Source: Linderina pennispora
Lineage: Eukaryota; Kickxellomycota; Kickxellomycetes; Kickxellales; Kickxellaceae
Assembly: GCF_002104995.1 (NCBI RefSeq)
Contig: NW_024468333.1
Coordinates: forward strand, 1-38,188
Length of the DNA: 38,188 nt
Direction of reading: 5' to 3'
In this document: positions 18,193-26,591 of the stretch, in pieces
Layout: the number at the start of each line of letters is the position of its first letter
Position numbering within the stretch: the stretch's first letter is position 1
The notes under the pieces: generated by a model
What the model saw: only the letters and a program-made list of their open reading frames with translations
Told to the model about the DNA's origin: nothing
Databases searched by the model: none
Position numbers and translations under genes: made by a program

Positions 18193-19080
18193 CTAGTGCT
18201 GGATCTGGATAATGGTACCGTCTTGGATCTGGTGGTTGACTCTATCGATGATAGCCTGAGCAAAGTGGGCATCCCCAAAGCCACCCACGCCTGGGAAATC
18301 GTCAAAGCCAGGGAACCGCCCTGGGCCGGCAGGGAAAACAGGGCCAGCAAAACCAATAGGGCCGACTGGATCAGCAGGACCAGGGAAGCCACCAGCACCA
18401 TGGGGGCCCGGCGGACCGGCAAGGCCTTCAGGGCCCGGAGGACCGGCAGGTCCTGGAGCAGGACCAGGGCCAAAGCCAGGCCCCGGAGCGGGACCAGGTC
18501 CTGGAGCAGGACCGATATTAGGCTCAGGGCCAGCGCCAGGTCCCGGAGCAGGACCAGGACCAACGCCAGGTCCCGGAGCAGGACCAGGACCAACGCCAGG
18601 TCCCGGAGCAGGACCAGGACCAACACCAGGTCCTGGAGCAGGACCAGGGCCGGCATCAGGCCCAGGAGCAGGACCAGGTCCCGGAGCGGGACCAACATTA
18701 GGCTCAGGGCCAACACCAGGTCCCGGAGCAGGTCCAGCGCCAGGTCCAGGAGCAGGTCCAACGCCAGGAGCAGGACCGGCACCAGGAGCAGGTCCTGGAC
18801 CAGGACCAATGTTAGGCTCAGGGCCAGCGCCAGGTCCCGGAACAGGTCCAGGGCCAGCGCCAGGGCCAGGAGCAGGTCCAGCTCCAGGTCCCGGAGCAGG
18901 GCCGGCACCGGTATCAGGTCCAGGTCCTGGGGCGGGTCCAGCTCCAACACCGGCGCCAGAGGCTGGGCCAGGACCAACACCAGCGCCTGCCTGAGCAGCA
19001 TCAGCAGGGACGTCATTACCCAGGGGAGCCGCAAGGGCCATCGAGGTAGCGGCAAGGAGGATGAGCGAGATCGAACGCAT
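18193..19080 (-). CDS. Secreted Gly-Pro repeat protein with a collagen-like segment
   Basis: 295 residues from the ATG at 19078-19080. Signal peptide MRSISLILLAATSMALA is followed by about 170 residues made of GP, GA, AP and GV dipeptides (GPGPAPGPGAGP type). A rarer marker GPEPN(I/V)GP occurs three times. Residues about 206-263 change to Gly-X-Y triplets with a few interruptions, as in collagen-like proteins (GPAGPPGPEGLAGPPGPH). The last 32 residues are non-repetitive and mixed polar/hydrophobic (AQAIIDRVNHQIQDGTIIQ), possibly a trimerisation or anchoring tail. A TATA box sits 83 bases upstream. Likely a cell-surface or matrix structural protein; function is inferred. The alternative frames over the repeat are also open but only because the DNA repeat lacks stops. 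Confidence 0.82.
   Translation of the reverse strand: MRSISLILLAATSMALAAPLGNDVPADAAQAGAGVGPGPASGAGVGAGPAPGPGPDTGAGPAPGPGAGPAPGPGAGPGPVPGPGAGPEPNIGPGPGPAPGAGPAPGVGPAPGPGAGPAPGPGVGPEPNVGPAPGPGPAPGPDAGPGPAPGPGVGPGPAPGPGVGPGPAPGPGVGPGPAPGPGAGPEPNIGPAPGPGPAPGPGFGPGPAPGPAGPPGPEGLAGPPGPHGAGGFPGPADPVGPIGFAGPVFPAGPGRFPGFDDFPGVGGFGDAHFAQAIIDRVNHQIQDGTIIQIQH
18511..18834 (-). repeat. Internal tandem DNA repeats in the Gly-Pro gene
   Basis: 18541-18570 and 18571-18600 are identical 30-bp units, and 18601-18630 differs by one base. A second element containing TTAGGCTCAGGGCCA recurs at 18511-18540, 18691-18720 and 18805-18834, giving spacings of 180 and 114 bp. All units are multiples of three, so copy-number changes keep the frame. 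Confidence 0.92.
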
Positions 19081-19162
19081 TATAAAGGGACGTGGAGGAT
19101 ACACGAATTAAGGAAGAGCTATTGGCATGAGGAGCAACCACAACATCCAAAGGAATCTTCGC

Positions 19163-19169
19163 TTATATA
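19163..19169 (-). promoter_or_regulatory. TATA box of the Gly-Pro repeat protein gene
   Basis: TATATAA on the minus strand, 83 bases upstream of the ATG at 19080. Confidence 0.55.
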
Positions 19170-19501
19170 GCCAATTCACTGACTGGAGACACGCTTTCAC
19201 AGAGGCCAGCGACAGCATTCGAAAGTAACCGGCAGATGGCTTAGTCTGCAGACAAGGTACATGCCATCCTTATGCACTGGAAGGCGTGCGAGGGCGGCTC
19301 AATGTGCGCAATGACGTTGTGCGCATTCCTTTTACACACTACAAAGCGTGTAAATAGCTGGCCATATTTGTGTTAGCCACATATACAGATACTTTGAAGG
19401 AACTGAGAAACAACGGCGCTGCAACGTGGAGTTGAGAGATGTCAACAGACGAATTGCGCCATGAGCTCCATCGAACTAGTAGTCAAGTGCGCAACTCTCG
19501 T

Positions 19502-19730
19502 ATGAACAGCCAGCAATTCATTCTGCAGCTGCATTGTTGCAGTCAGCCTCGCTCTCGTTTTCGGTGTCCAAGCCGTTGCTGGCCTCCCGCCACGCCGCTC
19601 TCTCAGCGGGACCATTGACTTTATGCCAGTGACAGAAAACACGAACAATGGCTGTGTGCATGCACGTGATGTGTTCCTAAAGAATGCCAGCATACTGTCA
19701 ATTTCCAATGCCGAAAACTGCAAAAGCTAA
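19502..19730 (+). CDS. Candidate small secreted peptide gene (one frame break)
   Basis: About 75 residues if one extra base near 19535-19541 is allowed. The first frame gives MNSQQFILQLHC from the ATG at 19502. The second frame continues as VSLALVFGVQAVAGLPPRR, a convincing signal-peptide core with an Ala-x-Ala cleavage site. It then reads SGTIDFMPVTEN, NNGCVHARDVFLKNAS, ILSISNAENCKS and a TAA. Two cysteines lie in the mature part. An in-frame ATG at 19439 would add 21 residues but would bury the signal peptide. No family is recognised. The signal peptide depends on joining the two frames, so this remains a candidate. Confidence 0.4.
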
Positions 19731-19823
19731 AAACCATGGGTCCTTGAATTCCTAGCGCTCGGCATCACAACGAAAGCGACAGAGATGCGGCGGTTGTTGC
19801 ACTCGAGAAGAGCTGGAGACAAC

Positions 19824-20991
19824 TTAGTCGAACAGACCGAAGCCCATGTCGTCGTCGGACTCCTCCTCCTCCTCGGCAGCGGCCTCCTCAGCGGCAGCGG
19901 CACCAGCAGCGGGGGCAGCGGTGGCGGCGGCGGCGGCAGCAGCAGCGGCAAGGGCCTCGGGGTTAGCGAGCAGCTCCTTGATCTATAGCGATAAGACAGC
20001 GGGTGGGTGTCGTCGTTAGCAAACACAGATGTTTCTGGGGAATGCAGAGTCCAGCAGCATAGCGGGCTGCTTGTGTGATGGCCTCAGGAAAAAATTAGAG
20101 TATTTGGAAATCACAGGCTTCCTCATAGATTGTTCACGTATTTGAACATCATTGGCAGCATACACACAAGCATGGTACAGTGTGGCATAGACAGCAGATA
20201 CTTACCGACTCGGCAGCCTCGATGGTGTAGTCGGTGGCGACCGAAACAGCCAGGATGTCCTTGAACTGGTTGATGAGGATGTGGGGGACAGCGGGCAGAG
20301 CCAGGTAGTTGGTGGCGAGCGAGATGGCGGCGATGGCGGTGATGTTCTCGACAACGCGCTTGATCAGGTCCTCCTCGGTGATGTCCAGAACAGCCGGCGA
20401 GAAAGTGGTGCCGTTGTCGTAGATCTGGGTGACAGACATACCGTAGGTGAAGGGCGAGATGTTCAGCTTGTTGAGCAGGGTAGCCTCGGAAGCACCGACC
20501 TTGTCACCGATGTGGACAAGATGCACGTCCTGGGTGATCTCAATGGTACCACGGGCAATCTTGGTGGGGATACCGAGGGCCTGGAAGAACGAGGTCTGTC
20601 CGGGCTCCATACCAGTGTTACCGGCAGGGACGAACACATCGACCGGGGCAAGAGCACCGGCACGAGCGGGGGCAGCGACACGGTTAGCGATGATGAGCTC
20701 GCGGACCTCCTTGAGGTCGCCGTTGGTGAAGACGAAACCGATGTTGCCCTTGACGAACGGGGCAAGGAACTCCAGAGCCTCGTTGTCCTGACCCAGGATC
20801 TTCAGGGCACGGCGGACCATGGTGTTCTTGCCCATGAGGACCTCAGCCACACCGCGCAGGGAGCGACGGATCATGTGCATCTGCTGCGAACCGACATTGT
20901 CGACGTTGACAACGAAGATCGACTTGTACGAAGTCAGCAGGTTCTCGAGCTTGGTGAAGTAAGCGGCCTTCTTCTCTCCCTTGGACGACAT
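19824..20991 (-). CDS. RPP0: 60S acidic ribosomal protein P0, two exons
   Basis: Exon 1 runs 20991 to 20206 (262 codons) and exon 2 runs 19982 to 19824. Together they encode 314 residues, the usual length of P0. The N-terminal L10-like rRNA-binding domain begins [19 protein letters not shown] and contains [11 protein letters not shown]. The insertion domain and the P1/P2-binding helices follow. Exon 2 supplies the Ala-rich hinge and the conserved acidic tail ending [11 protein letters not shown], which contacts elongation factors and is shared with P1 and P2. P0 anchors the ribosomal stalk at the GTPase centre. The exon 1 frame runs on into the intron and would give a false C-terminus without the acidic tail. 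Codons are very strongly biased, as expected for a ribosomal protein. Confidence 0.96.
19983..20205 (-). other. RPP0 intron (223 nt)
   Basis: The donor GTAAGT follows a complete Ser codon, and the acceptor is CTATAG before ATC AAG GAG. A branch-point candidate CTAAC (20015-20019 on the minus strand) lies about 32 nt before the acceptor. Splicing joins the P0 body to its acidic tail in phase 0. The intron is long for such an intron-poor region and holds the snoRNA candidate. Confidence 0.93.
20081..20156 (-). ncRNA. Intronic box C/D snoRNA candidate targeting 18S rRNA
   Basis: Inside the RPP0 intron, same strand as the host gene. The box C candidate ATGATGT (20146-20152) matches RUGAUGA at six of seven bases. 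Box D CTGA is at 20084-20087. They are closed by a short GCC/GGC stem (20154-20156 with 20081-20083). The 14 nt directly upstream of box D (20088-20101) are the perfect reverse complement of GAAAAAATTAGAGT, a highly conserved segment of eukaryotic 18S rRNA (TTTGAAAAAATTAGAGTG). By the box D+5 rule the target would be the fourth A of the A-run. A degenerate C' box GTGATTT is at 20108-20114; no convincing D' box is seen. From memory, the yeast guide for this area is snR53 (A796); this needs checking. Confidence 0.75.
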
Positions 20992-21692
20992 CTTTGAATT
21001 AGTGTTCGTGGGGTTTTTGGCGGTAATGCGCTAAAAATTTAAAGAGCTACAGGATTCAAGTTGGATGGTCGAAATTTGCGGGTGGGTTTAGTCCAAAAAT
21101 TCGCTGTCGCATCTATTGACGGTGCCGATTCTGCCACCGGCGCAGGCGAATCCATCGTCGCCCTGCCTCCTGCTGCTCCGCGCCCGGATACTCAAAAATT
21201 AGATACGCACCTAGACTGCAAAAAGATTGAACGAATTCAAAAAGAAAAGGGTGAGCTCGAGCGCGGGCCGAATATATTGGGTGTTTTGCCTGTGCCGCCC
21301 GCAAAGCGCCAGTACCTGATCACAGAAATCAGTCAATCACCGGGCGGGCTGATCACCAGTGCTCCGGGCCAGAGTAGGCTGAGGATTTTCTGCGAGGGCA
21401 TGGACGTGGTGCCCTCCTGTGCGACCTCGCCTAATTTTCTCTTCTCTCTCCACACACAGCAACGTTTATTAACCCCTCGCTCGTCTCACGTCTCCAGGCA
21501 ATATATTGGCATTATCGCTTCTTCCCACATACGTGGCCCCTTGCTTCCAGCACTCTAATTTGGCTCTACTCGACCCCGCTGAGTTTCCCTAAAACCCCTT
21601 GTCTCGCCTTGCACTCTTGGCGCTGTTTCTTCTCGCTCCCTACCACCTGTTTTTACTTCAATCTCTAGCACTATCTGGGAACATATCTGACC
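20992..21692. other. Divergent promoter region of RPP0 and the Gag-like gene
   Basis: No gene is supported. An open stretch from about 21061 to 21558 has no ATG at its head and no recognisable content. Near RPP0 there is an AT-rich element (about 21030-21045). Near the Gag-like gene the DNA is pyrimidine-rich and contains a splice-acceptor-like CTCTCCACACACAG ending at 21459, so a 5'-UTR intron is possible. Confidence 0.5.
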
Positions 21693-23460
21693 ATGGAGGA
21701 AGAAGAAGGACCGGCGTTCATGTCGTTCAGCGGAGCTCCTGGCGAGGATGTCAGCGAGTTTGTCACCAGCGTCGAAGCATTGCGCAAAAACTTCAAATGG
21801 TCCAGCCAAGTCGCATATTGCTATGCGCGGACAATGATCAAAGGCGACGCGCGCAAGACGTTGCCGCTAGTGCGTACTGCAGCGGACAAGCCGACCGAGA
21901 CCGGCCCTGCGGCCAAGACCAGCAAGCCAGCAGAGGAGGTAGTTGGTCCATCGTCGTGGAACAACCTGAAGGCAGCGCTGCTGCTCGAGTACTCTGATGC
22001 GTATGTGCACGAGCGGCAGCTGAGGGATCTGCTGAGCATCCGGCAGCTCGCGGGGGAGTCTGGGTCCGAGTACTCGGAGAGATTCATCGACACAGTCTCA
22101 ACATTGGTGGTCGATCATGCCCTGGACACGCAGGTGCTGACGCAGCTCTACATGATGGGCCTGCGCAACTTGGCGGTCCGGATGCAGCTGACGCTGCGTC
22201 GGCCCAACAGCATCGACAAGGCCATCGGGTTTGTGGCGCCCGATCAGATGTACAGGATAGCCAAGGTTGTGCCGCTGCTGGCTCCGCCACCGTTGGGGAA
22301 CCTGGACGCCGACACGCCAAACATGGCGGACCAGTTCAGCAAAAGCCACCAGCCCGCCGAGCTTTTGCTGGCCAGCCCAGCGACGTTTGACGAGCCCGAG
22401 AGCTTCGACGGAAGCACGCGAGACATGACACCCGATACGCTGGCATGCACGTTCACACTCCCCGCACTCAAATATGACTCGGACGAAGAAGAGGACGATG
22501 CCGGAGAGGCACTGCGTACAGTTGATGGGAAAAGTGCAGGGATGGTGCGGGGTGCAACATCAAACGGTGCGACGTTTTCGCTGGACGACGACGACGCGGG
22601 GTACTCCAATATGCAGTACAGCAGCGGCAACGGCACTGTTTCTCGGACGCGCGCGCAATCGTCGTCACCGTGGCTCACTGGGCAGCAGCAGACGCAGGGA
22701 CATGGCTCGGGTATGTTTTCGCCTGACACGTACCAAGGCGCCCGGCAGCAGCACCATCGCCAAAGCATGTCGGTATATAGCAGGGCCGAATCTGCCCTGG
22801 GCTCAGAGACCAATGGTGGCTACCAGCTCAACTCGATGCACCGCTACAGCACGCAGCCACGGTCGTCCTCATCGGCGTCGCTGCAGGCCGCGCGCGGGTC
22901 AGTGTTCCGCACATTTGACCTCAGCAGCGGTGGTGAGGACGGGCCATTGTCGGGGCTTCCGCCATACCCGCCCTCGGCAGCTGACCGTGCGCCCTCGGCG
23001 TCTAGCAGCAACGGCGACGGCGAGAAGGACGTCAAGTCTGCGGCTGATCTCAACTGCTTAGCAGATCAGCTCGAGCACCTGTCGAGCATGCTGCGTGTGC
23101 AGTCGGACGCACGGCGTAGGCGGCCCCGGCTGTGCTACAGATGCCGGCAAAAGGGCCATCTGGCGGCCGATTGCCCCGCTGCCGGAAGATATTGTAGTGC
23201 CGAACCAGCAGCAGCGCGAGAAGCTGGGTCTGCCTGTGACTAGCACCCAGCAACAGCAACCGCAGCAGCAGAGCCACGGAACACTTTCGAGGGCCAATAC
23301 GCTGCCGTCGGGTCGGTCATCGAGAGCATCGAGCAGGGCAGGTGTTGCCAACGGCGGTCGCAATAGCGGTAATAGCGCCCAGGGCAATGGCCAGAGCAAT
23401 GGCAGCAGCCGCCGTAGACACACGCATTCGCGCAATCGTCCGGCCAAGCAGGCAGTCTAG
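21693..23460 (+). CDS. Gag-like capsid and CCHC zinc-knuckle protein without pol (one frame break)
   Basis: About 588 residues. The N-terminal part (about 10-185) reads as a retrotransposon-type capsid domain: FSGAPGEDVSEFVTSVEAL, KWSSQVAYCYARTMIKGDAR, then SWNNLKAALLLEY and LRDLLSIRQLAGESGSEY. A long disordered Ser/Asp-rich linker follows. A perfect CX2CX4HX4C zinc knuckle uses C481, C484, H489 and C494 (LCYRCRQKGHLAADC). Removing one C from the CCCC at 23174-23177 joins this to a Gln/Ser-rich tail (PEDIVVPNQQQREKLGLP) ending at 23460. No protease, reverse transcriptase, integrase or LTR is seen on either side; the next gene is a normal dehydrogenase. This suggests a Ty3-type Gag captured as a host gene. 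It could alternatively be a non-autonomous element. Confidence 0.75.
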
Positions 23461-23995
23461 GAGCACTGCTTTTCCTGTTTACCTTATCCATTTGTACGTG
23501 CAAGAATCAATTTAACCTATGGCAGGATTTTTCCTGTCCAAATGGCCCCGTCCATCCGCCAGAGCGTGTCTGCATAGTGTGCCTGTGCCTATAGCCCTTT
23601 GTGGCGACGATGGGTATGCCGCTTCTTTCCTGTGTCGATAGTCCTTCAGGGCCAGAAAAACCGGAGGCCACGGGGGCTCGGGGGGCGCGAACGGACCGGC
23701 TCGGGGCTCAAAGCATCCCCCGCTCTGCGCCTGCGACTTTGGATCTGCAAACACGGGCTAGTGGCTCGTGAACAAGTGTCTTTATTTGCTGCACTAGCAC
23801 GTCGGAGCCCGACAGCAGCACAGGCTAATCCTGCTTTGTGACAGCGGCTGTGCGGCTCAGGGGGAAGGCGGCAAGTAACGGAGCAGAGCCGGCTATAAAA
23901 CACAAGCACAAGGCCGCCCACTGAACGCCCACACATATTCCTCTTCTCGCCAGCCTCCCTTTTCTCTTTTTGAGCACACACTTTATTTCCAGGCA
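23461..23995. other. Intergenic, Gag-like gene to dehydrogenase
   Basis: No gene is supported. The dehydrogenase promoter lies at the right end, with a TATA box at 23894-23900 and a pyrimidine-rich leader. Confidence 0.6.
23894..23900 (+). promoter_or_regulatory. TATA box of the dehydrogenase gene
   Basis: TATAAAA, 102 bases upstream of the ATG at 23996. Confidence 0.65.
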
Positions 23996-24793
23996 ATGCA
24001 GATTTCCGGCAAGGTAGCAGTCATCACCGGCGGGTCGCGCGGCTTCGGTAAGCGTCTGGCTGAGATGATCACCGACAAGGGCGGCAAGGTCGTGCTCGGC
24101 GATATCCTCGAGATTGGCCAGCAGGTTGCCGAGCAGCTCAACGCCCAGCACGGAAAGAAGGTCGCGGTATTCCAAAAGTGCGACGTCACAAAGTTCTCCG
24201 ATATCTCCGCCCTGGTCGACCGCGCTGTCAGCGAATTTGGCGTCCTCGACATCATGGTCAACAACGCGGGCATCGGCGGCAGTGTGCCGTGGGCGGAAGA
24301 CGACGGCCAGGCGCTGTCACGCACCATCGACGTTAACCTGAAGGCGCCCATCGAGGGCACCCGGGTTGCTGTGCGCTATTTCATGGAGAACGCTCGCCGC
24401 GGCTGTGTCGTCAATGTGTCGTCGATGATGGGCTTCTTCCCGGCAGAATTTGGCCCTGTGTACGGTGCGACCAAGAGCGGAGTGGTCAACTTTACGGCGT
24501 CATGCGCGACCCTGGCGCTGCTCGATCAGCCGATTCATGTCAATGCGGTGGCGCCCAACTTTGCAGATACCGATATGGGCAGAGACGCCAAGCTGGGTGG
24601 CGACAACAAGATCTTTGAGAAGAACGGCATGCTGACTGTCGATGAGGTTGTTGTCGAAATGGTCCGGTGCATTGAGGATGAGACTCTGGCGGGCGACACC
24701 ATCAAGATTTTGGCTGGATTCAAGCCGCTGGTGCACAAGGGCCGCAAGGCGGTGCCGTCAGGCATCATCACCAAGCCCAAGTCCAAGCTCTAG
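23996..24793 (+). CDS. Peroxisomal short-chain dehydrogenase/reductase (15-PGDH-like)
   Basis: 265 residues, a classical SDR. Cofactor motif TGGSRGFG is at 11-18 and structural NNAG at 89-92. The active-site Ser is in VNVSSMMG (142-143), with catalytic Y156 and K160 in YGATK. Asp36 after the second strand favours NAD(H) over NADP(H). The overall pattern resembles 15-hydroxyprostaglandin dehydrogenase-like fungal SDRs, but the substrate cannot be read from sequence. The protein ends KPKSKL, a canonical PTS1 (SKL), so a peroxisomal matrix location is likely. That would fit a role in beta-oxidation or oxidation of a lipid-derived alcohol. The frame is intact and codon bias is strong, suggesting good expression. 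Confidence 0.9.
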   Translation: MQISGKVAVITGGSRGFGKRLAEMITDKGGKVVLGDILEIGQQVAEQLNAQHGKKVAVFQKCDVTKFSDISALVDRAVSEFGVLDIMVNNAGIGGSVPWAEDDGQALSRTIDVNLKAPIEGTRVAVRYFMENARRGCVVNVSSMMGFFPAEFGPVYGATKSGVVNFTASCATLALLDQPIHVNAVAPNFADTDMGRDAKLGGDNKIFEKNGMLTVDEVVVEMVRCIEDETLAGDTIKILAGFKPLVHKGRKAVPSGIITKPKSKL

Positions 24794-25497
24794 ATAACTG
24801 TCATATCCATGTACTGTAATTCTATTACTGAGTTCCAATATGGCACTGTAGTTGAATATCTGGTAGAATCGCCTATGCCCGTCCTGCCATCTGCTACATT
24901 TCCAGCTATGCAACCCAAACAGGCACCCTTTTATGCGACTTCCAATATCACTGTAGTAGCAGCCCGATCATCGGTCCAGCACAGTATGTGGGACATGTAC
25001 AGCTCCACATGCATGTACTATATTAGCACTGCTTTTGACTAGGCTAAGCAATCATATTCAGTCCGTCAAGCGGTTAATAAATCTGATTATTATGTCGCCA
25101 AATAGGAACAAGACGAATGACTATATGGATAGGGCGGGCTGGCCAATTCTGCTGTGACGTTCTCAGCAGCACATCATTATAATGCACTTGCAGATCGTAG
25201 ATTGCTAAAAATTGTATTAGCTGTCGAATGTGAATGTGGTATCCTTTTACAAGCAAGCATGCAGCCGCCTGCCCAGCTATTCGCTAATTTCTTTCTTTCC
25301 TCTTTAACTCTACATTCAAATGTGGTTCGCTTTTCATTAGCCTTGAGCATTGCAATATCAGCCCGTTTAAAACTCCTCCTAACCGTCAATTCACTAAAGT
25401 TCCATTCAATTCTCAAGGTATCTTTCTTTCCTCTATCCTCCAACTTCAAAAACGTCACATCTCAACCTACATTTCTTCCCTAGACACTACTCGGACA
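24794..25497. other. Intergenic, AT-richer
   Basis: No gene is supported on either strand. The region is visibly AT-richer than the coding DNA and ends in a pyrimidine-rich leader before the next gene (about 25280-25490). Confidence 0.6.
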
Positions 25498-26145
25498 ATG
25501 AAAAGCCCTGCGCTCGTATTCGTCAACCGCTCGGACAGCGAGAACAGGTGGTTTCCTGGGTCGAAAGTGATTAACCCCCGCACTACTAAAGAGAGAGTGC
25601 TTCAAAACTTCAAGGATACCTTTGCCAACTTGAGCGACGCTTCAGATGCAAAGATAATCCAGGTCGCGGAGTACCTCATCGGGTGGAAGGGCAACAACGC
25701 TGCCACTGTACCGCGGAAGTTGACCCCCCGCGAGCTCAATGAGAAGATGGTTCAGGCCGAGGCTGCGGGAATTGTACAGGTCTTGAATAGAAAGGTCTTT
25801 ACCTTGGAAAACGAGACATTCAATCTCGCGCTCGAACTCAAAGACCTTGCCAACTTCCTCGGAGGATACACACACACTGCGGCCACCGGGCTGCACAGCT
25901 ACATCAACGCGCGCATCGAAATCGGGAACGAGAAGGCCACATTCAACGAAGACACATACAAGTGCTTTATCCTTGTACGCGACCAAGAGCTCGTTAGGCT
26001 GTTCTTCTTCAGGTTCAGATGTATGGGCTCGCTGCACAAACCAAGGAACTGGACCATCTACAGCAACTCTGAGATGGTATTTGACTACGTTGTATACGAA
26101 ATCGAGATCCTTAGCTCTGCTTTTTTCGACGTGATGCTCGATTAA
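25498..26145 (+). CDS. Hypothetical protein, no recognised family
   Basis: 215 residues from a clear ATG at 25498, with no signal peptide or membrane segment. The sequence looks like a folded alpha/beta protein with mixed charged and hydrophobic residues (KERVLQNFKDTFANLSDASD, KIIQVAEYLIGWKG, LTPRELNEKMVQAEAAGIVQ, LELKDLANFLGGYTH). It ends DVMLD. The KIIQVAEYLIGWKG to LNRKVFTLENE stretch could be a small helical domain. Codon use is moderate. The pyrimidine-rich leader supports expression. The neighbourhood gives no functional hint: the gene stands alone beside a long gene-poor stretch. Confidence 0.7.
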   Translation: MKSPALVFVNRSDSENRWFPGSKVINPRTTKERVLQNFKDTFANLSDASDAKIIQVAEYLIGWKGNNAATVPRKLTPRELNEKMVQAEAAGIVQVLNRKVFTLENETFNLALELKDLANFLGGYTHTAATGLHSYINARIEIGNEKATFNEDTYKCFILVRDQELVRLFFFRFRCMGSLHKPRNWTIYSNSEMVFDYVVYEIEILSSAFFDVMLD

Positions 26146-26591
26146 CACTCGGCCCAGCTGCGCTTTCATGTCATTTAAAAGACCAAACATGCGAGCACAA
26201 AAGCAGGCATGAACTACTGAGCAACGCTTTACACTCCAATTGCCACTACTACTAAGAACAAGCATGAATAGTTGGGCCAAAGGAGATCAAGCTAGCCTCC
26301 CTTTTCCCTTAGTTCAACTCTTTGTTCATTTTTTTATAAAGGATCGTTCACACTTCTTTAAAGCCAATAAAGGATGTAGGAACTCCTCACTCATCCATAC
26401 ACATGCCGGATACTATTATGCTCAGATTACTCTCCTGTCCGAAGTCCATATGTTTGAATTTGCTGCTGAACAAAGTAAGCCATCTGCTTCGGCTTTTCTG
26501 CGCTGGTAGCTATTGCAATTATATAAAACGGTTTTATGCGAAATAGAAGGACAGCCAACAGCAGTTGACTATACATCACCCTCTTCTTTTG
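26146..26591. other. Intergenic with two TATA-like elements
   Basis: No gene is supported. TATA-like sequences occur at about 26334-26340 and at 26520-26528 (TATATAAAA). The second is 64-72 bases before the ATG of a candidate small gene. Confidence 0.5.

Noticed and set aside
18196-19170. Long open frames on the plus strand and in a second minus frame across the Gly-Pro gene
   Set aside because: The DNA repeat lacks stop codons in several frames. Only the 18193-19080 minus frame has a signal peptide and a non-repetitive tail.
20281-20997. A 238-codon plus-strand open frame opposite RPP0
   Set aside because: Antisense shadow of RPP0 exon 1; the minus strand encodes a clear P0 protein with an intron and acidic tail.
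21061-21558. A 165-codon open frame between RPP0 and the Gag-like gene
   Set aside because: It has no ATG at its head, no domain, and overlaps the expected promoters of both genes.
21000-23990. LTRs or a pol gene that would make the Gag-like gene part of an intact retrotransposon
   Set aside because: I looked for terminal TG...CA direct repeats and for protease, RT or integrase motifs on both sides and saw none; the next gene is an ordinary dehydrogenase.
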